The notes under the pieces are model-generated. The model did not search any database. It saw only the letters and a list, made by a program, of their open reading frames with translations, and had not been told where the DNA came from. A program made the position numbers and the translations under genes. Shown here in pieces: positions 42,902 through 52,040 of a stretch of 64,000 bases of DNA. The stretch is from Merdivicinus sp050943495 (lineage in GTDB: Bacteria > Bacillota > Clostridia > Oscillospirales > Ruminococcaceae): positions 124,001 to 188,000 of the forward strand of contig JBMNPH010000002.1 of assembly GCA_050943495.1 (NCBI GenBank), given 5' to 3'. Every line of letters starts with the position of its first letter. The stretch's first letter is position 1.

Positions 42902-43471
42902 ATGTCATTAACTGAACTTTTCATTCTGGCAGTCGGATTGTCAATGGACGCATTTGCTGTTGCAGTATGCAAAGGGCTCTCGATGAAAACCATGAGTTGG
43001 AAAAAAGCTGCAATTGTTGGACTCTATTTTGGTGGATTCCAGGCCGGTATGCCATTGATTGGTTATTTTCTTGGCGTGCAGTTCCGTTCCTATATTACCG
43101 CTTTTGACCATTGGATCGCGTTTATTCTGCTGGTTATCATCGGTGGAAATATGGTTCGCGAGGCGCTTAGTGGTGATACAGATGAAGGCGGCAGCGACTC
43201 CGTCGGTTTCAAGGAAATGTCAGTTCTGGCGATTGCAACCAGTATTGATGCTCTTGCAATCGGAGTGACCCTCGCATTTTTAAAGGTGGATATTGTTCCA
43301 GCAGTCTCATTTATTGGCCTGACTACTTTTACGCTCTCGCTTGTTGGGGTTAAGATTGGTAATGTCTTTGGAAGCCGCTGGAAATCCAAAGCCGAATTTG
43401 CAGGAGGAGTAATATTAATTCTGATTGGTCTTAAGATTTTGCTAGAACATTTAAATCTTCTCCCTTTTTAA
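42902..43471 (+). CDS. mntP: Manganese efflux pump MntP
   Basis: A 189-aa, six-helix membrane protein that exports manganese. The two internal repeats show the paired motifs LSMDAFAVAVCKG and TSIDALAIGVTLA with the key Asp residues. The ATG at 42902 follows AAAGGAG; the frame upstream crosses the riboswitch terminator. Control is by the manganese riboswitch directly upstream, and the gene ends at a strong terminator. Confidence 0.95.
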   Translation: MSLTELFILAVGLSMDAFAVAVCKGLSMKTMSWKKAAIVGLYFGGFQAGMPLIGYFLGVQFRSYITAFDHWIAFILLVIIGGNMVREALSGDTDEGGSDSVGFKEMSVLAIATSIDALAIGVTLAFLKVDIVPAVSFIGLTTFTLSLVGVKIGNVFGSRWKSKAEFAGGVILILIGLKILLEHLNLLPF

Positions 43472-43478
43472 ATGGAAC

Positions 43479-43515
43479 AAAATACGGCGCTGCTTAATGG
43501 CAGCGCCGTATTTTT
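43479..43515. terminator. Bidirectional terminator between mntP and ltaS-like gene
   Basis: AAAATACGGCGCTGC (43479-43493) pairs perfectly with GCAGCGCCGTATTTT (43500-43514), with T-rich ends on both strands. Confidence 0.9.
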
Positions 43516-43516
43516 A

Positions 43517-45319
43517 CTAATCATTAAAATTAAATTTTGTTCCACCGATATCGGAGTATTTTTCTCCAATTGTACGGTCATAGGTTAGCAGATTCAGAAG
43601 CTCTGAACTGGTTGTTGGATTGACTGCCATAGAATATAGAGGTTCATCTTCAAATACTTCCAACATTACATCAACAAAAGGATTCTCCAGTCCTGCCATT
43701 TTATAGATAAAATGAGGTAAATAGAAGGTGGAGAACTTTTCACTATCGGGTAATATCGAGGTGTCTGCTCCATAATTATTCCATACAATCCATGTTTTCT
43801 CATACAGTTTTTCACAATTATCGATTGTAATACCTATTTGATTATAAAAATCACATTCGGGACTGAAGAATGGGAAATGATCTCCTGTAAATACCAGAAT
43901 AACAGGTTCATCCCATTCCTTCAAGCGATTTGTGAAATCACGCAAGGCTTTATTGGAAAATTGAATACCTTCAAAATAGTTATCCGTTTCCTCACCTTCT
44001 CCATCAATAAATGGCTGATGATTCTGCATCGTGGTAATATGAATATAATCTGGGCCGTCGGTTGCTTTCAAAACTTGTTCCGCTTGTCGAAACGCACTTT
44101 CATCGTCCATGAAAGTACGGAAATTTTGAGTTTCAATCGTAAAATCGTCTTCAAAGATCATTTGATCAAATCCATATTCACTATAGACATCCTCTCGATC
44201 ATAAAAGGTCGAACGGAAGGGATGAATATAAGTTGTATGATAACCAGCATCCTTATACATGTTAGCAAAGGTATCTTGTTCTACCCCACTCTTCAATAAC
44301 TTATGTGGGATGCCCGCATCTCCCAGAGATTTTACAGGAAGTCCAAACATCAACTCAAATTCTGTTTTTACGGTACCATTTCCAAAGGTTGGTACAACGC
44401 TTGTCCCCTGTACGCCTTCAGAGGCTACTGCATCTAAATCAGCATAAATTTCGTCGGCATTTTCAAGTTCTGGATCAACACGACGAAAGTCTGCGTAAGA
44501 TTCCGACATAATGAAGATAATATTCGGTTGAATTTCCGGTTCTGGATCATCAGTAAGGTCACCCGCGTTTTGCTGCACACTAGGAGAACTTGTGATGATT
44601 TGTTCGATTACTTCTTCCGAATATTCTTCTGGTTCCGTTACAGCAGTGGCTATCGTCTGATTGATTGATACAGTAAAATTGGTAATCATATTATTGTTAT
44701 CGAATCGTTCATCTTCGCTGTAAGAATTATATGTAACACGATTGTCAATTCCAAAAACAGAACAAACTGGTGCAAAAAATGCTGGAACCATGATCATAAT
44801 GGCCGTCATACCAGCCATCAAGGCACAGGCAGAACAACGTTTCCAAAAAGCGCCATTCAGACGATATCCTGTCAGCCAAACAGCAAAAACATAGAGCAGA
44901 GTCAAGAGAATTAGGAAGAACAACAAGGGATTAAAATGAAGACGTGCAAATTTTGTCACATCCGCAAATCCTGTTGCCATTGATAAGTCTATAAACAAAA
45001 AGTGAGAGCCAGTCATAACGTATTTGTGGTACTCTACTGCGGAAATTGTCATAAACAAAATCCCTGTAATGGCGGTACTAATCCACATTTTTCGAACAAG
45101 AAGCGCGACGGACCAATAAATAATGGCAATAAGCAGGGAACTAAACAGATAAATTGTAAAACGATCTTTGGTAAACACCAAAAAATCTTTCAAACTCTGA
45201 CATTGTCCAAGCTCTGCAAAAATACATAATACAAACGGAAAGCAGATGGATAACAGTAATCCGGACTTTTTCCATTGAAAAAAGCGCATGTTACGCAATT
45301 GCTGGATTATTTTGCTCAT
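43517..45319 (-). CDS. LTA synthase family sulfatase-like enzyme
   Basis: A 600-aa membrane enzyme of the LtaS/MdoB type, which transfers glycerol phosphate from phosphatidylglycerol to a lipid or glycan outside the cell. Five helices (about residues 20-185) precede a sulfatase-fold domain with metal ligand Glu273 (IFIMSESYAD), probable nucleophile Thr315 (FGNGTVKTEFE), and the FTGDHFPFFSP metal motif. A low-complexity acidic stretch (about 225-262) links the two parts. No flippase or glycolipid synthase gene is adjacent. A good ribosome binding site precedes the ATG. Confidence 0.92.
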   Translation of the reverse strand: MSKIIQQLRNMRFFQWKKSGLLLSICFPFVLCIFAELGQCQSLKDFLVFTKDRFTIYLFSSLLIAIIYWSVALLVRKMWISTAITGILFMTISAVEYHKYVMTGSHFLFIDLSMATGFADVTKFARLHFNPLLFFLILLTLLYVFAVWLTGYRLNGAFWKRCSACALMAGMTAIMIMVPAFFAPVCSVFGIDNRVTYNSYSEDERFDNNNMITNFTVSINQTIATAVTEPEEYSEEVIEQIITSSPSVQQNAGDLTDDPEPEIQPNIIFIMSESYADFRRVDPELENADEIYADLDAVASEGVQGTSVVPTFGNGTVKTEFELMFGLPVKSLGDAGIPHKLLKSGVEQDTFANMYKDAGYHTTYIHPFRSTFYDREDVYSEYGFDQMIFEDDFTIETQNFRTFMDDESAFRQAEQVLKATDGPDYIHITTMQNHQPFIDGEGEETDNYFEGIQFSNKALRDFTNRLKEWDEPVILVFTGDHFPFFSPECDFYNQIGITIDNCEKLYEKTWIVWNNYGADTSILPDSEKFSTFYLPHFIYKMAGLENPFVDVMLEVFEDEPLYSMAVNPTTSSELLNLLTYDRTIGEKYSDIGGTKFNFND

Positions 45320-45545
45320 ATTGATGCTCCTTTGTAATCTTCTTCTATTAGAAAACGAATTTCAAATAGAATTTCCTACACGTTTTTCTCAATCGAATTT
45401 TATTGTTTTCCTATCATAGCAAGTGATTGTGAATAAAATATGTAGTTTTTCCTACATTTGAAAAGTTTTTGTAAAGTTATGAGATTTTTGATAAATTGCA
45501 TGAGTTTTTTGAAAAATATTATGGCAAAAAGACGAGAGAAGCCTG
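45320..45545. other. Intergenic region upstream of ltaS-like and gntR genes
   Basis: AT-rich, no credible gene. It holds a short inverted repeat ATGTAG/CTACAT with 6 bases between, and repeated TTTCCTAC sequences near 45370 and 45450. I could not assign a confident promoter for the leftward ltaS-like gene. Confidence 0.5.
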
Positions 45546-45574
45546 TTGACAAAATGTATCATCTGTATTATAAT
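45546..45574 (+). promoter_or_regulatory. Promoter of the gntR operon
   Basis: Consensus TTGACA (45546-45551) and TATAAT (45569-45574), 17 bases apart. The -10 box lies within the operator palindrome at 45556-45592. Confidence 0.88.
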
Positions 45575-45592
45575 GTATAATACAGATGATAC
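45556..45592. promoter_or_regulatory. Perfect inverted repeat, GntR/YtrA operator
   Basis: GTATCATCTGTATTATA (45556-45572) and TATAATACAGATGATAC (45576-45592) are exact reverse complements with only ATG between. The repeat covers the -10 box of the gntR operon, so a bound dimer would shut the promoter. Confidence 0.85.
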
Positions 45593-45605
45593 AAGAGGTG
45601 ATATT

Positions 45606-45989
45606 ATGATTCTACGGTTGGATATGGCATCAGATGTCCCAATTTACCAACAGATCCGCAATCAGATCGTGTTGGGAATCGGAAGTGGAAAATTGAAACC
45701 CAATGAAAGTCTTCCGAGTGTTCGTCAGCTCGCTGAGGATACGGGTGTTAACAGCATGACTGTTAATAAAGCATATACTTTGCTAAAAAACGAGGGATAC
45801 ATTGTGATAGATCGGCGGCAAGGAGCGCGAATTCGACCGGAACCGGAAAATGGGCTGCCAAATGATTCTTTTATTCAAAAATTGGAAATGTTGGCAGCAG
45901 AAGCGTTTGCAATGGGGATTTCTAAGCAGGATTTCTTGACATCATGCAAAAAAGCGGCGGATTCGATGAATCGTGAAGGAGGTCGATAA
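45606..45989 (+). CDS. GntR-family (YtrA-type) transcriptional regulator
   Basis: A 127-aa short GntR protein with a winged helix (VPIYQQIRNQIVLGIGSGKL, then LPSVRQLAEDTGVNSMTVNKAYTLLKNEGYI) and a small dimerisation tail, as in YtrA. Such repressors usually respond to cell-envelope stress and bind their own promoter; a perfect palindrome sits in this promoter. The ATG at 45606 follows AAGAGGTG. The membrane-protein gene follows after one base and GAAGGAGG, so both are co-transcribed. Confidence 0.93.
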   Translation: MILRLDMASDVPIYQQIRNQIVLGIGSGKLKPNESLPSVRQLAEDTGVNSMTVNKAYTLLKNEGYIVIDRRQGARIRPEPENGLPNDSFIQKLEMLAAEAFAMGISKQDFLTSCKKAADSMNREGGR

Positions 45990-45990
45990 T

Positions 45991-47370
45991 ATGGATGGAA
46001 TAGTATTCGGAATTATTTTGTTAGTATTACTGATATCCGTTGTATTGATCTGTTTGACTTCCGCAGAAAGTGGAGTGGGAACGGTATTGGGGGTTGCAAT
46101 TCCTTCCGAAGAACTCCAATCGATTGAGGTTCGGACAATCGTTTCCGGTTTTAGGAAGTCCATATATCTTTGGAGTTTGCTGTTTGCTGGGCTTGCAATT
46201 CCAATTTTTGGGGTACAGAAGTGGGTCTTTTTACAGTTCCCGATTCTGCTTATATGGAATCTTCTGCATCTGTGGGTGTGCTGGCGCTGTCAGGAGACTT
46301 ATTCGGAGAAAATGCGTAAACTGCGTAAGGAGAAAGGATGGCCTCTTCCCAATCCGCAGCAAGTGACAATAGATTTGTCAGTAAGCCGAATGCGGAAAAA
46401 TATGGCTGTTTCACCACTTTATATGCTTCCTGGCGTTTTGCTGAGTCTGATTCCCCTGCTATTTCTGGGAAGTTCAGCATCTCCATGGTCAATATGGATG
46501 ATTGTATTTGTGAATCTTGCTATTCAGGGTGCATTCTGGTTGGCCAGAAAATGTTGTATGCGAGGACAGGCAACCGCTTATTCTGAAAATCCTGATGTTA
46601 ACCGTGCCTGCCACTATGCAGCGGTTCATGGATGGACATTTTATATTGCGGTAATGGCGACATTGACTTCCGTAATCATGAGCCTTTTTCCAATTCTAAT
46701 TGAATATTTTCCAGCTCAGGCAGAATGGATCTCTGGACTGTTTCTTCTATTTCTGTTGATTTCATTGGGCAACTCGTTGTTTGTTTTTCGTCGGATTCGG
46801 AAACGCCAGCAGAGGATTTTAGGACAGGAACCCAATCGAATTCCTGTTGAAGAAGATCAATCCTACTGGAAGGCAGGTTTCTACTGCAATCCACAAGATT
46901 CTCGTTTGATGGTTCCAAAGCGTTTCGGAATGGGATGGACATTTAATATAGGAAATCCCATCGGAAAAGCACTGATGATCGGCAGTCTTTCTCTTACAAC
47001 TTTATTGATTGCTGGAATCATAGGATTATTTGTTTGGATGGAAATATCTCCGTTTCAGATTTCGATCGAGGGAGATACCGTTTCTATTCATGCCCCTATC
47101 TATGGAACGAACTTTTCGGTTTCCGAAATAGAAGCCATCTCCATGACAGACTCTATTCCAAATGGTATCCGTACGAACGGTGCTGCTGGTGGAAGTTTGC
47201 GCTTGGGACACTTCAGGCTCGAAGAAGATGGCAACGCATTGCTTTATATTCATACTGATCAAATGCCCTGCGTTCGGATACAATTATCAGATTGTGTGAT
47301 CTATTTTACAGGGGAATCGCATCAGATTACAGAAGAAGTTTATCAGCAGCTCTCTTCTATAATTAAATAA
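45991..47370 (+). CDS. DUF5808-containing multi-pass membrane protein
   Basis: A 459-aa protein with about seven to nine membrane helices. The YWKAGFYCNPQDSRLMVPKR segment (about residues 297-316) marks the DUF5808 domain, followed by a helix and a C-terminal PH-like beta domain. Its function is unknown, though relatives pair with YtrA-type regulators. The ATG at 45991 has GGAGG 9 bases upstream, directly after the gntR stop codon. It ends at a terminator. Confidence 0.82.
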   Translation: MDGIVFGIILLVLLISVVLICLTSAESGVGTVLGVAIPSEELQSIEVRTIVSGFRKSIYLWSLLFAGLAIPIFGVQKWVFLQFPILLIWNLLHLWVCWRCQETYSEKMRKLRKEKGWPLPNPQQVTIDLSVSRMRKNMAVSPLYMLPGVLLSLIPLLFLGSSASPWSIWMIVFVNLAIQGAFWLARKCCMRGQATAYSENPDVNRACHYAAVHGWTFYIAVMATLTSVIMSLFPILIEYFPAQAEWISGLFLLFLLISLGNSLFVFRRIRKRQQRILGQEPNRIPVEEDQSYWKAGFYCNPQDSRLMVPKRFGMGWTFNIGNPIGKALMIGSLSLTTLLIAGIIGLFVWMEISPFQISIEGDTVSIHAPIYGTNFSVSEIEAISMTDSIPNGIRTNGAAGGSLRLGHFRLEEDGNALLYIHTDQMPCVRIQLSDCVIYFTGESHQITEEVYQQLSSIIK

Positions 47371-47377
47371 ATGAAAA

Positions 47378-47410
47378 GCTGGCTTGTACCATTACAAGCC
47401 GGCTTTTTTA
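47378..47410 (+). terminator. Terminator after the DUF5808 gene
   Basis: AGCTGGCTTGT (47378-47388) pairs with ACAAGCCGGCT (47394-47404), one G-T pair, followed by TTTTTT. Confidence 0.88.
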
Positions 47411-47451
47411 ATGAAGGAAATTGGATTTTTGGCATTTTCGATCGCAATATC

Positions 47452-47480
47452 TTGACATTTTTTGTTTTATTTGATATGGT
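47452..47480 (+). promoter_or_regulatory. Promoter of radA and the downstream genes
   Basis: TTGACA (47452-47457) is a perfect -35 box; the matching -10 at 47475-47480 reads TATGGT, 17 bases away. Confidence 0.6.
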
Positions 47481-47520
47481 TATCTTGGTGATATTTTATA
47501 GAAATACAGAGGAGGCTGTC

Positions 47521-48894
47521 ATGCTCAAGTCCAAAGAAATTTTTGTTTGTCGGGAATGCGGATATGAAAGCATCAAATGGCTTGGCAAGTGTCCAGCCTG
47601 TGGAGAATGGAATACATTGGAACAAGCCACTCCCCTTTCATCCCTTTCTCCTTCTCAAGCGGGAAAGCCGGCCTCGGTATCAAAAATTTCGGAAATTCAA
47701 GCGGACGAAGATGTACGTTTTTTAACCGGAATTTCGGAGTTTGATCGGGTTTTGGGTGGCGGTCTTGTACGAGGATCCATTATTCTGTTGGGCGGTGACC
47801 CGGGTATTGGAAAGTCCACCTTGCTGCTTCAGGTCTGCCAGACACTCAGTGCTGGTCATAGAGTTCTTTATGTGTCCGGGGAGGAATCTGCGCGGCAGAT
47901 CAAGCTGCGTGCTTCCAGACTGCATGTTTCTTCCTCGAATTTATTCGTTCTTTCCTGCGGAGATATGGACACAATTCTTGCGACCATCCGACAGGAAAAA
48001 CCGGAAGCTGTGGTTATTGATTCAATTCAAACCATGACACTATCTTCGGTTGCTTCTGCAGCGGGAAGTGTTACCCAGGTCCGGGAATGTGCCAACGTTT
48101 TGCTGAACGTTGCAAAGGAGAATGATATTTCTATTATTCTGGTTGGTCATGTAACGAAAGAAGGAAATCTCGCAGGTCCGCGAGTGCTCGAGCACATTGT
48201 CGATGCAGTCTTTCATTTTGAAGGAGAACAACATCATGCATATCGGATCTTGCGTGCAGTGAAAAACCGTTATGGTGCCACAAATGAAATCGCAGTCTTT
48301 GAAATGCGGGATGCCGGACTGGTTCAAGTTGAAAATCCTTCTGAAATGCTGCTTTCGGAACGTCCGGCTTCTGTTTCTGGGAGCTGTGTCGTTTGTGTGT
48401 TGGAAGGCAGCCGTCCCATTCTGGCGGAAGTCCAGGCCCTGATTACAAAATCTGGTTTTCCGACTCCGCGGAGAATGGCTACCGGATTCGACTATAATCG
48501 TATGTCCATGCTTCTGGCGGTTTTAGAGAAACGAGCCGGATACTTTTTTGGGACACTGGATGCTTATATTAATGTAGTTGGCGGACTCCGCCTTGATGAA
48601 CCGGCCTGTGATCTTCCCATTGCTCTGGCAATGGTCTCTGGATTACGCGACCGTCCAATTCCTGCTGATTTGATCGCAATTGGAGAAATTGGATTGGGTG
48701 GTGAGATTCGCAGTGTTATCCGCCTGGAGGATCGAATTCGGGAGGCAGAACGGATGGGATTTCAAAAAGTCTTGATTCCAGCATCTTCCCTGGAAAAAAT
48801 CAATCCCCATAAGTTTAAAATACGTTTGATTGGAGCTTCTAATATTATGGAGGCTCTTCGTGCTTTGGCGGAAACATCTCCCAAAAATGTGTAA
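47521..48894 (+). CDS. radA: DNA repair protein RadA
   Basis: A 457-aa RecA-like helicase that extends heteroduplex during recombination repair. N-terminal zinc finger Cys10/Cys13/Cys24/Cys27, Walker A GGDPGIGKST (91-100), the RadA-specific KNRYG motif (RAVKNRYGATNE), and a Lon-protease-like C-terminal domain are all present. The ATG at 47521 has GAGGAGG 5 bases upstream. It heads a four-gene run with the kinase-HAD fusion 27 bases further on. Confidence 0.96.
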   Translation: MLKSKEIFVCRECGYESIKWLGKCPACGEWNTLEQATPLSSLSPSQAGKPASVSKISEIQADEDVRFLTGISEFDRVLGGGLVRGSIILLGGDPGIGKSTLLLQVCQTLSAGHRVLYVSGEESARQIKLRASRLHVSSSNLFVLSCGDMDTILATIRQEKPEAVVIDSIQTMTLSSVASAAGSVTQVRECANVLLNVAKENDISIILVGHVTKEGNLAGPRVLEHIVDAVFHFEGEQHHAYRILRAVKNRYGATNEIAVFEMRDAGLVQVENPSEMLLSERPASVSGSCVVCVLEGSRPILAEVQALITKSGFPTPRRMATGFDYNRMSMLLAVLEKRAGYFFGTLDAYINVVGGLRLDEPACDLPIALAMVSGLRDRPIPADLIAIGEIGLGGEIRSVIRLEDRIREAERMGFQKVLIPASSLEKINPHKFKIRLIGASNIMEALRALAETSPKNV

Positions 48895-48921
48895 AGTAAT
48901 TTTAGTTAACAGAGAAAGAGG

Positions 48922-50106
48922 GTGAGTATTATCAAGAATCTTATCATTCTTAGTGGAACGATGGGCGTTGGCAAAACAGCTGTTGCCCGTTCTTTACAGA
49001 AAAAACTTCCATCCTGCGTAATGTTGGATGGAGATTGGTGTTGGGATATGTCCCCTTTTCTTGTAACTGAAGAAACACGTTCCATGGTAATGGACAATAT
49101 TACCCATTTGCTGCGTAATTTTCTGCAATGTTCAGCGTTGGAAAACATTATATTTTGTTGGGTAATTCATGAACAACAAATTCTGGATGATATATTGAAT
49201 CGTCTTCACGATATCCCCTTCCAACTTTGGAGTTTCTCCCTTGTCTGTTCGGAGGAATCCCTGCGCTCACATATTCTCCAGGATGTTCAAAATGGAATTC
49301 GTACGGAAGACGTTTTGAAACGATCTCTTCCACGCCTTCCATTATATGAAAAAGTTGCCAGCAGAAAGATAGATGTTTCTAATCGTACAGTCGAACAGAC
49401 CGCAGAAATTCTGACTGAGTTTATACAAGAAACTTCACCAATTGAAGCCGTTATTTTTGATATGGATGGCCTGATGTTTGATACAGAGCGTGTTTGCGCG
49501 CTAGCTTTTGATTATGTTGGGGAAAAAATGGGAATAGGAAAAGCTGGTTACATGAATCTTCGTACATTGGGTATCAACGAACAGCAGAGTTCTCAAATAT
49601 GGAAAGAAGAATTCGGCGATGATTTCGACCTAAAACACTTCCGGGAACTTGTACGCAATTTTACGGAACAGTATTTCGAGGAACATTCCTTCCCAGTAAA
49701 ACCGGGACTTTTTGAATTATTGGATTTTCTGGAAGAACATCAAATTCCCTTTGCGGTGGCGTCTTCTTCCAAAGAATCAACAGTCAGACGTCATTTGGAT
49801 CGCGTTGGAATCACTTCTCGCTTTGCCGCAATAGTTTGTGGTGACCAGGTATCTCGCTCCAAACCGGCACCGGATATCTTTTTGAAAACTTGTTCTATCC
49901 TGGGGAAAGATCCTGCCTTTTGTGCTGTTTTAGAAGATTCTCGAAATGGTTTGTGGGCAGCTGCGAATGCTGGTTGTTATCCTATCATGATTCCGGATTT
50001 GTGGCAATGTGATTCACAAACATCATTGTTTTTATCTGTAAAGTTTAATTCCTTGTCAGATGCAATACCTTGGTTTTCTACAAAATTATCATACAAAATT
50101 AATTGA
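48922..50106 (+). CDS. P-loop kinase-like domain fused to a HAD (beta-phosphoglucomutase-like) hydrolase
   Basis: A 394-aa two-domain protein. Residues 1-170 look like a small nucleotide-binding kinase (Walker A GTMGVGKT at 12-19). Residues 174-394 are a HAD phosphatase: Asp180/Asp182 (FDMDGLMFDTE), ASSSKES motif II and GDQVSRSKPAPDIF motif III/IV. Phosphorylation and dephosphorylation in one chain is unusual. The GTG start at 48922 directly abuts its GAGG site, with zero spacing; rare starts (ATT/ATC at 48928/48931) would be better spaced, so the exact start is uncertain. Tight with radA and the GH3 gene. Confidence 0.8.
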   Translation: MSIIKNLIILSGTMGVGKTAVARSLQKKLPSCVMLDGDWCWDMSPFLVTEETRSMVMDNITHLLRNFLQCSALENIIFCWVIHEQQILDDILNRLHDIPFQLWSFSLVCSEESLRSHILQDVQNGIRTEDVLKRSLPRLPLYEKVASRKIDVSNRTVEQTAEILTEFIQETSPIEAVIFDMDGLMFDTERVCALAFDYVGEKMGIGKAGYMNLRTLGINEQQSSQIWKEEFGDDFDLKHFRELVRNFTEQYFEEHSFPVKPGLFELLDFLEEHQIPFAVASSSKESTVRRHLDRVGITSRFAAIVCGDQVSRSKPAPDIFLKTCSILGKDPAFCAVLEDSRNGLWAAANAGCYPIMIPDLWQCDSQTSLFLSVKFNSLSDAIPWFSTKLSYKIN

Positions 50107-50121
50107 GAAAGGGTGTTTTTT

Positions 50122-52011
50122 ATGGATTTCAAAGCAAGAGCCAAAGAATTGGTCTCCAAAATGACGCTGGAGGAAAAAATGGGACAAATGCGCTATGATG
50201 CCCCGGCAATTCCCCGCTTGGGTATTCCTGCTTATAATTGGTGGAATGAGGCCCTTCATGGCGTTGCACGTTCTGGAACTGCCACTGTATTTCCACAGGC
50301 TATTGGTATGGCCGCCAGCTTTAATGATAACCTCCTGCATGAGGTAGCTACTGCCATTTCTGATGAAGTGCGCGCTAAATATAATGAATATCGTACCTTT
50401 GATGATACATTAATTTATCAGGGATTGACCTGCTGGTCTCCGAATATCAACATTTTCCGAGATCCGCGTTGGGGTCGTGGTCATGAAACATATGGCGAAG
50501 ATCCGTACTTAACAGGCCGTATGGGGGCTGCTTTCGTTAATGGTTTGCAGGGAGATGATCCTGTTTATCGCAAAACAGATGCTACCTTAAAACATTATGC
50601 AGTACATAGCGGTCCTGAAAATCTACGTCACAGTTTTGATGCGGTTGTGGATCAAAAGGATTTATATGAGACCTATCTTGCAGCATTCCGATATTGTATC
50701 GAAAAATCTCATCCAGCTTGTGTAATGGGTGCTTATAACCGCGTGAATGGTGAACCTGCATGTGCAAGTAAAACACTTTTGGAGGATATTCTGCGCGGAG
50801 AATTTGGGTTTGATGGGTATGTTGTTTCGGACTGCGGTGCTATTCGTGATATCGATTTGCATCATAAAGTTACCAACGGCCCTGAGGAAAGCGCTGCATT
50901 GGCTGTGAAAAATGGATGCGATTTGAACTGTGGTGCCGCATATACCTATCTGCAGGTCGCATACGAAAAAGGTCTACTCGATGAAGAAACTATTACGAAA
51001 TCTGTGGAACGATTGATGGAGGCACGACTGCGTCTGGGAATGTTTGATAAAGACTGCCCATATGACAGAATTACTATGGATGTCGTAGAATCCCCTGCAC
51101 ATATCGCTCTGAATCGTGAAATGGCACGTCAAAGTATTGTCCTGTTGAAAAATAATGGCATTCTTCCATTGAAAGGAAACGAAACGATTGCAGTTATCGG
51201 CCCCAATGCTGATTCCAAGGATGTTTTGCTTGGCAATTATAACGGTACTCCTTCTCGATACAGCACGATTCTGCGCGGAATTCAAGATGCAGCTTCCGGT
51301 AAAGTCAATTACGCATATGGCGCCCATCTTTTTAAGGAGGAAGTTCCGGGAGACTGGAGTGAACACCCATTGCGTGAAGCAATTTTGGCTGCAAAACGCA
51401 GTGATGTTGTCATCCTCTGCCTCGGATTGGATCCTGCTCTGGAAGGCGAAGAAGGAGACGCATATAATGGATTTGCGGGCGGTGATAAAATAGATCTTGA
51501 ATTGCCAAAGTCTCAAAAGGTGTTATATCACGAAATTGTCAAAACTGGAAAACCCATTATCTTTGTCAATGTCAGCGGAAGCTGTATTAGTCTGACAGAA
51601 CAGGATCATGACTGTGATGCAGTTATTCAATGCTTCTATCCTGGTGCAGAAGGCGGAAATGCTTTGGCGGATATCCTATTCGGCAAGGCTTCGCCGAGTG
51701 GTCGCCTTCCTGTAACTTTTTACCGCTCAGTTGATGATCTGCCAGATTTTACTGATTATTCGATGGAAAACCGTACCTACCGCTTTTTTAAGGGAAGCCC
51801 ACTATATCCGTTTGGACACGGGCTGTCTTATACGAATTTTGAAGAGAAGTGGTTGGATGACAATACAGTTGAAGTGACCAATACTGGCAGTATGGATTCT
51901 TGGCATGCCGTCCTCAAGTTCAAGCAGGATCCTTATCCAACTTTGGTCGGATTTTCCAAGGTTTGGGTTCCTGCTGGAAAATCCGTGACAATACAAGTAA
52001 AAACAAATTGA
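50122..52011 (+). CDS. Glycoside hydrolase family 3 (beta-glucosidase/xylosidase type)
   Basis: A 629-aa cytosolic enzyme with no signal peptide. The nucleophile is Asp237 (GYVVSDCGAIRD); the N-terminal barrel has ARSGTATVFPQAIGMAA and PRWGRGHETYGEDP, and the second domain contains VIGPNADSKDVLLGNYNG. The C-terminus holds only a compact fibronectin-III-like part (YPFGHGLSYTNFE to the end), shorter than usual. The ATG at 50122 follows AAAGGGTG. It is 15 bases after the kinase-HAD gene and 29 before the MATE transporter. Confidence 0.93.
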   Translation: MDFKARAKELVSKMTLEEKMGQMRYDAPAIPRLGIPAYNWWNEALHGVARSGTATVFPQAIGMAASFNDNLLHEVATAISDEVRAKYNEYRTFDDTLIYQGLTCWSPNINIFRDPRWGRGHETYGEDPYLTGRMGAAFVNGLQGDDPVYRKTDATLKHYAVHSGPENLRHSFDAVVDQKDLYETYLAAFRYCIEKSHPACVMGAYNRVNGEPACASKTLLEDILRGEFGFDGYVVSDCGAIRDIDLHHKVTNGPEESAALAVKNGCDLNCGAAYTYLQVAYEKGLLDEETITKSVERLMEARLRLGMFDKDCPYDRITMDVVESPAHIALNREMARQSIVLLKNNGILPLKGNETIAVIGPNADSKDVLLGNYNGTPSRYSTILRGIQDAASGKVNYAYGAHLFKEEVPGDWSEHPLREAILAAKRSDVVILCLGLDPALEGEEGDAYNGFAGGDKIDLELPKSQKVLYHEIVKTGKPIIFVNVSGSCISLTEQDHDCDAVIQCFYPGAEGGNALADILFGKASPSGRLPVTFYRSVDDLPDFTDYSMENRTYRFFKGSPLYPFGHGLSYTNFEEKWLDDNTVEVTNTGSMDSWHAVLKFKQDPYPTLVGFSKVWVPAGKSVTIQVKTN

Positions 52012-52040
52012 TTTTGCACTTTTAATTTTCGGAGGTTTTT

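Noticed and set aside
45430..45462. ATGTAG/CTACAT inverted repeat as an operator or terminator
   Set aside because: Only six bases per arm, AT-rich, and no T-run or gene end next to it.
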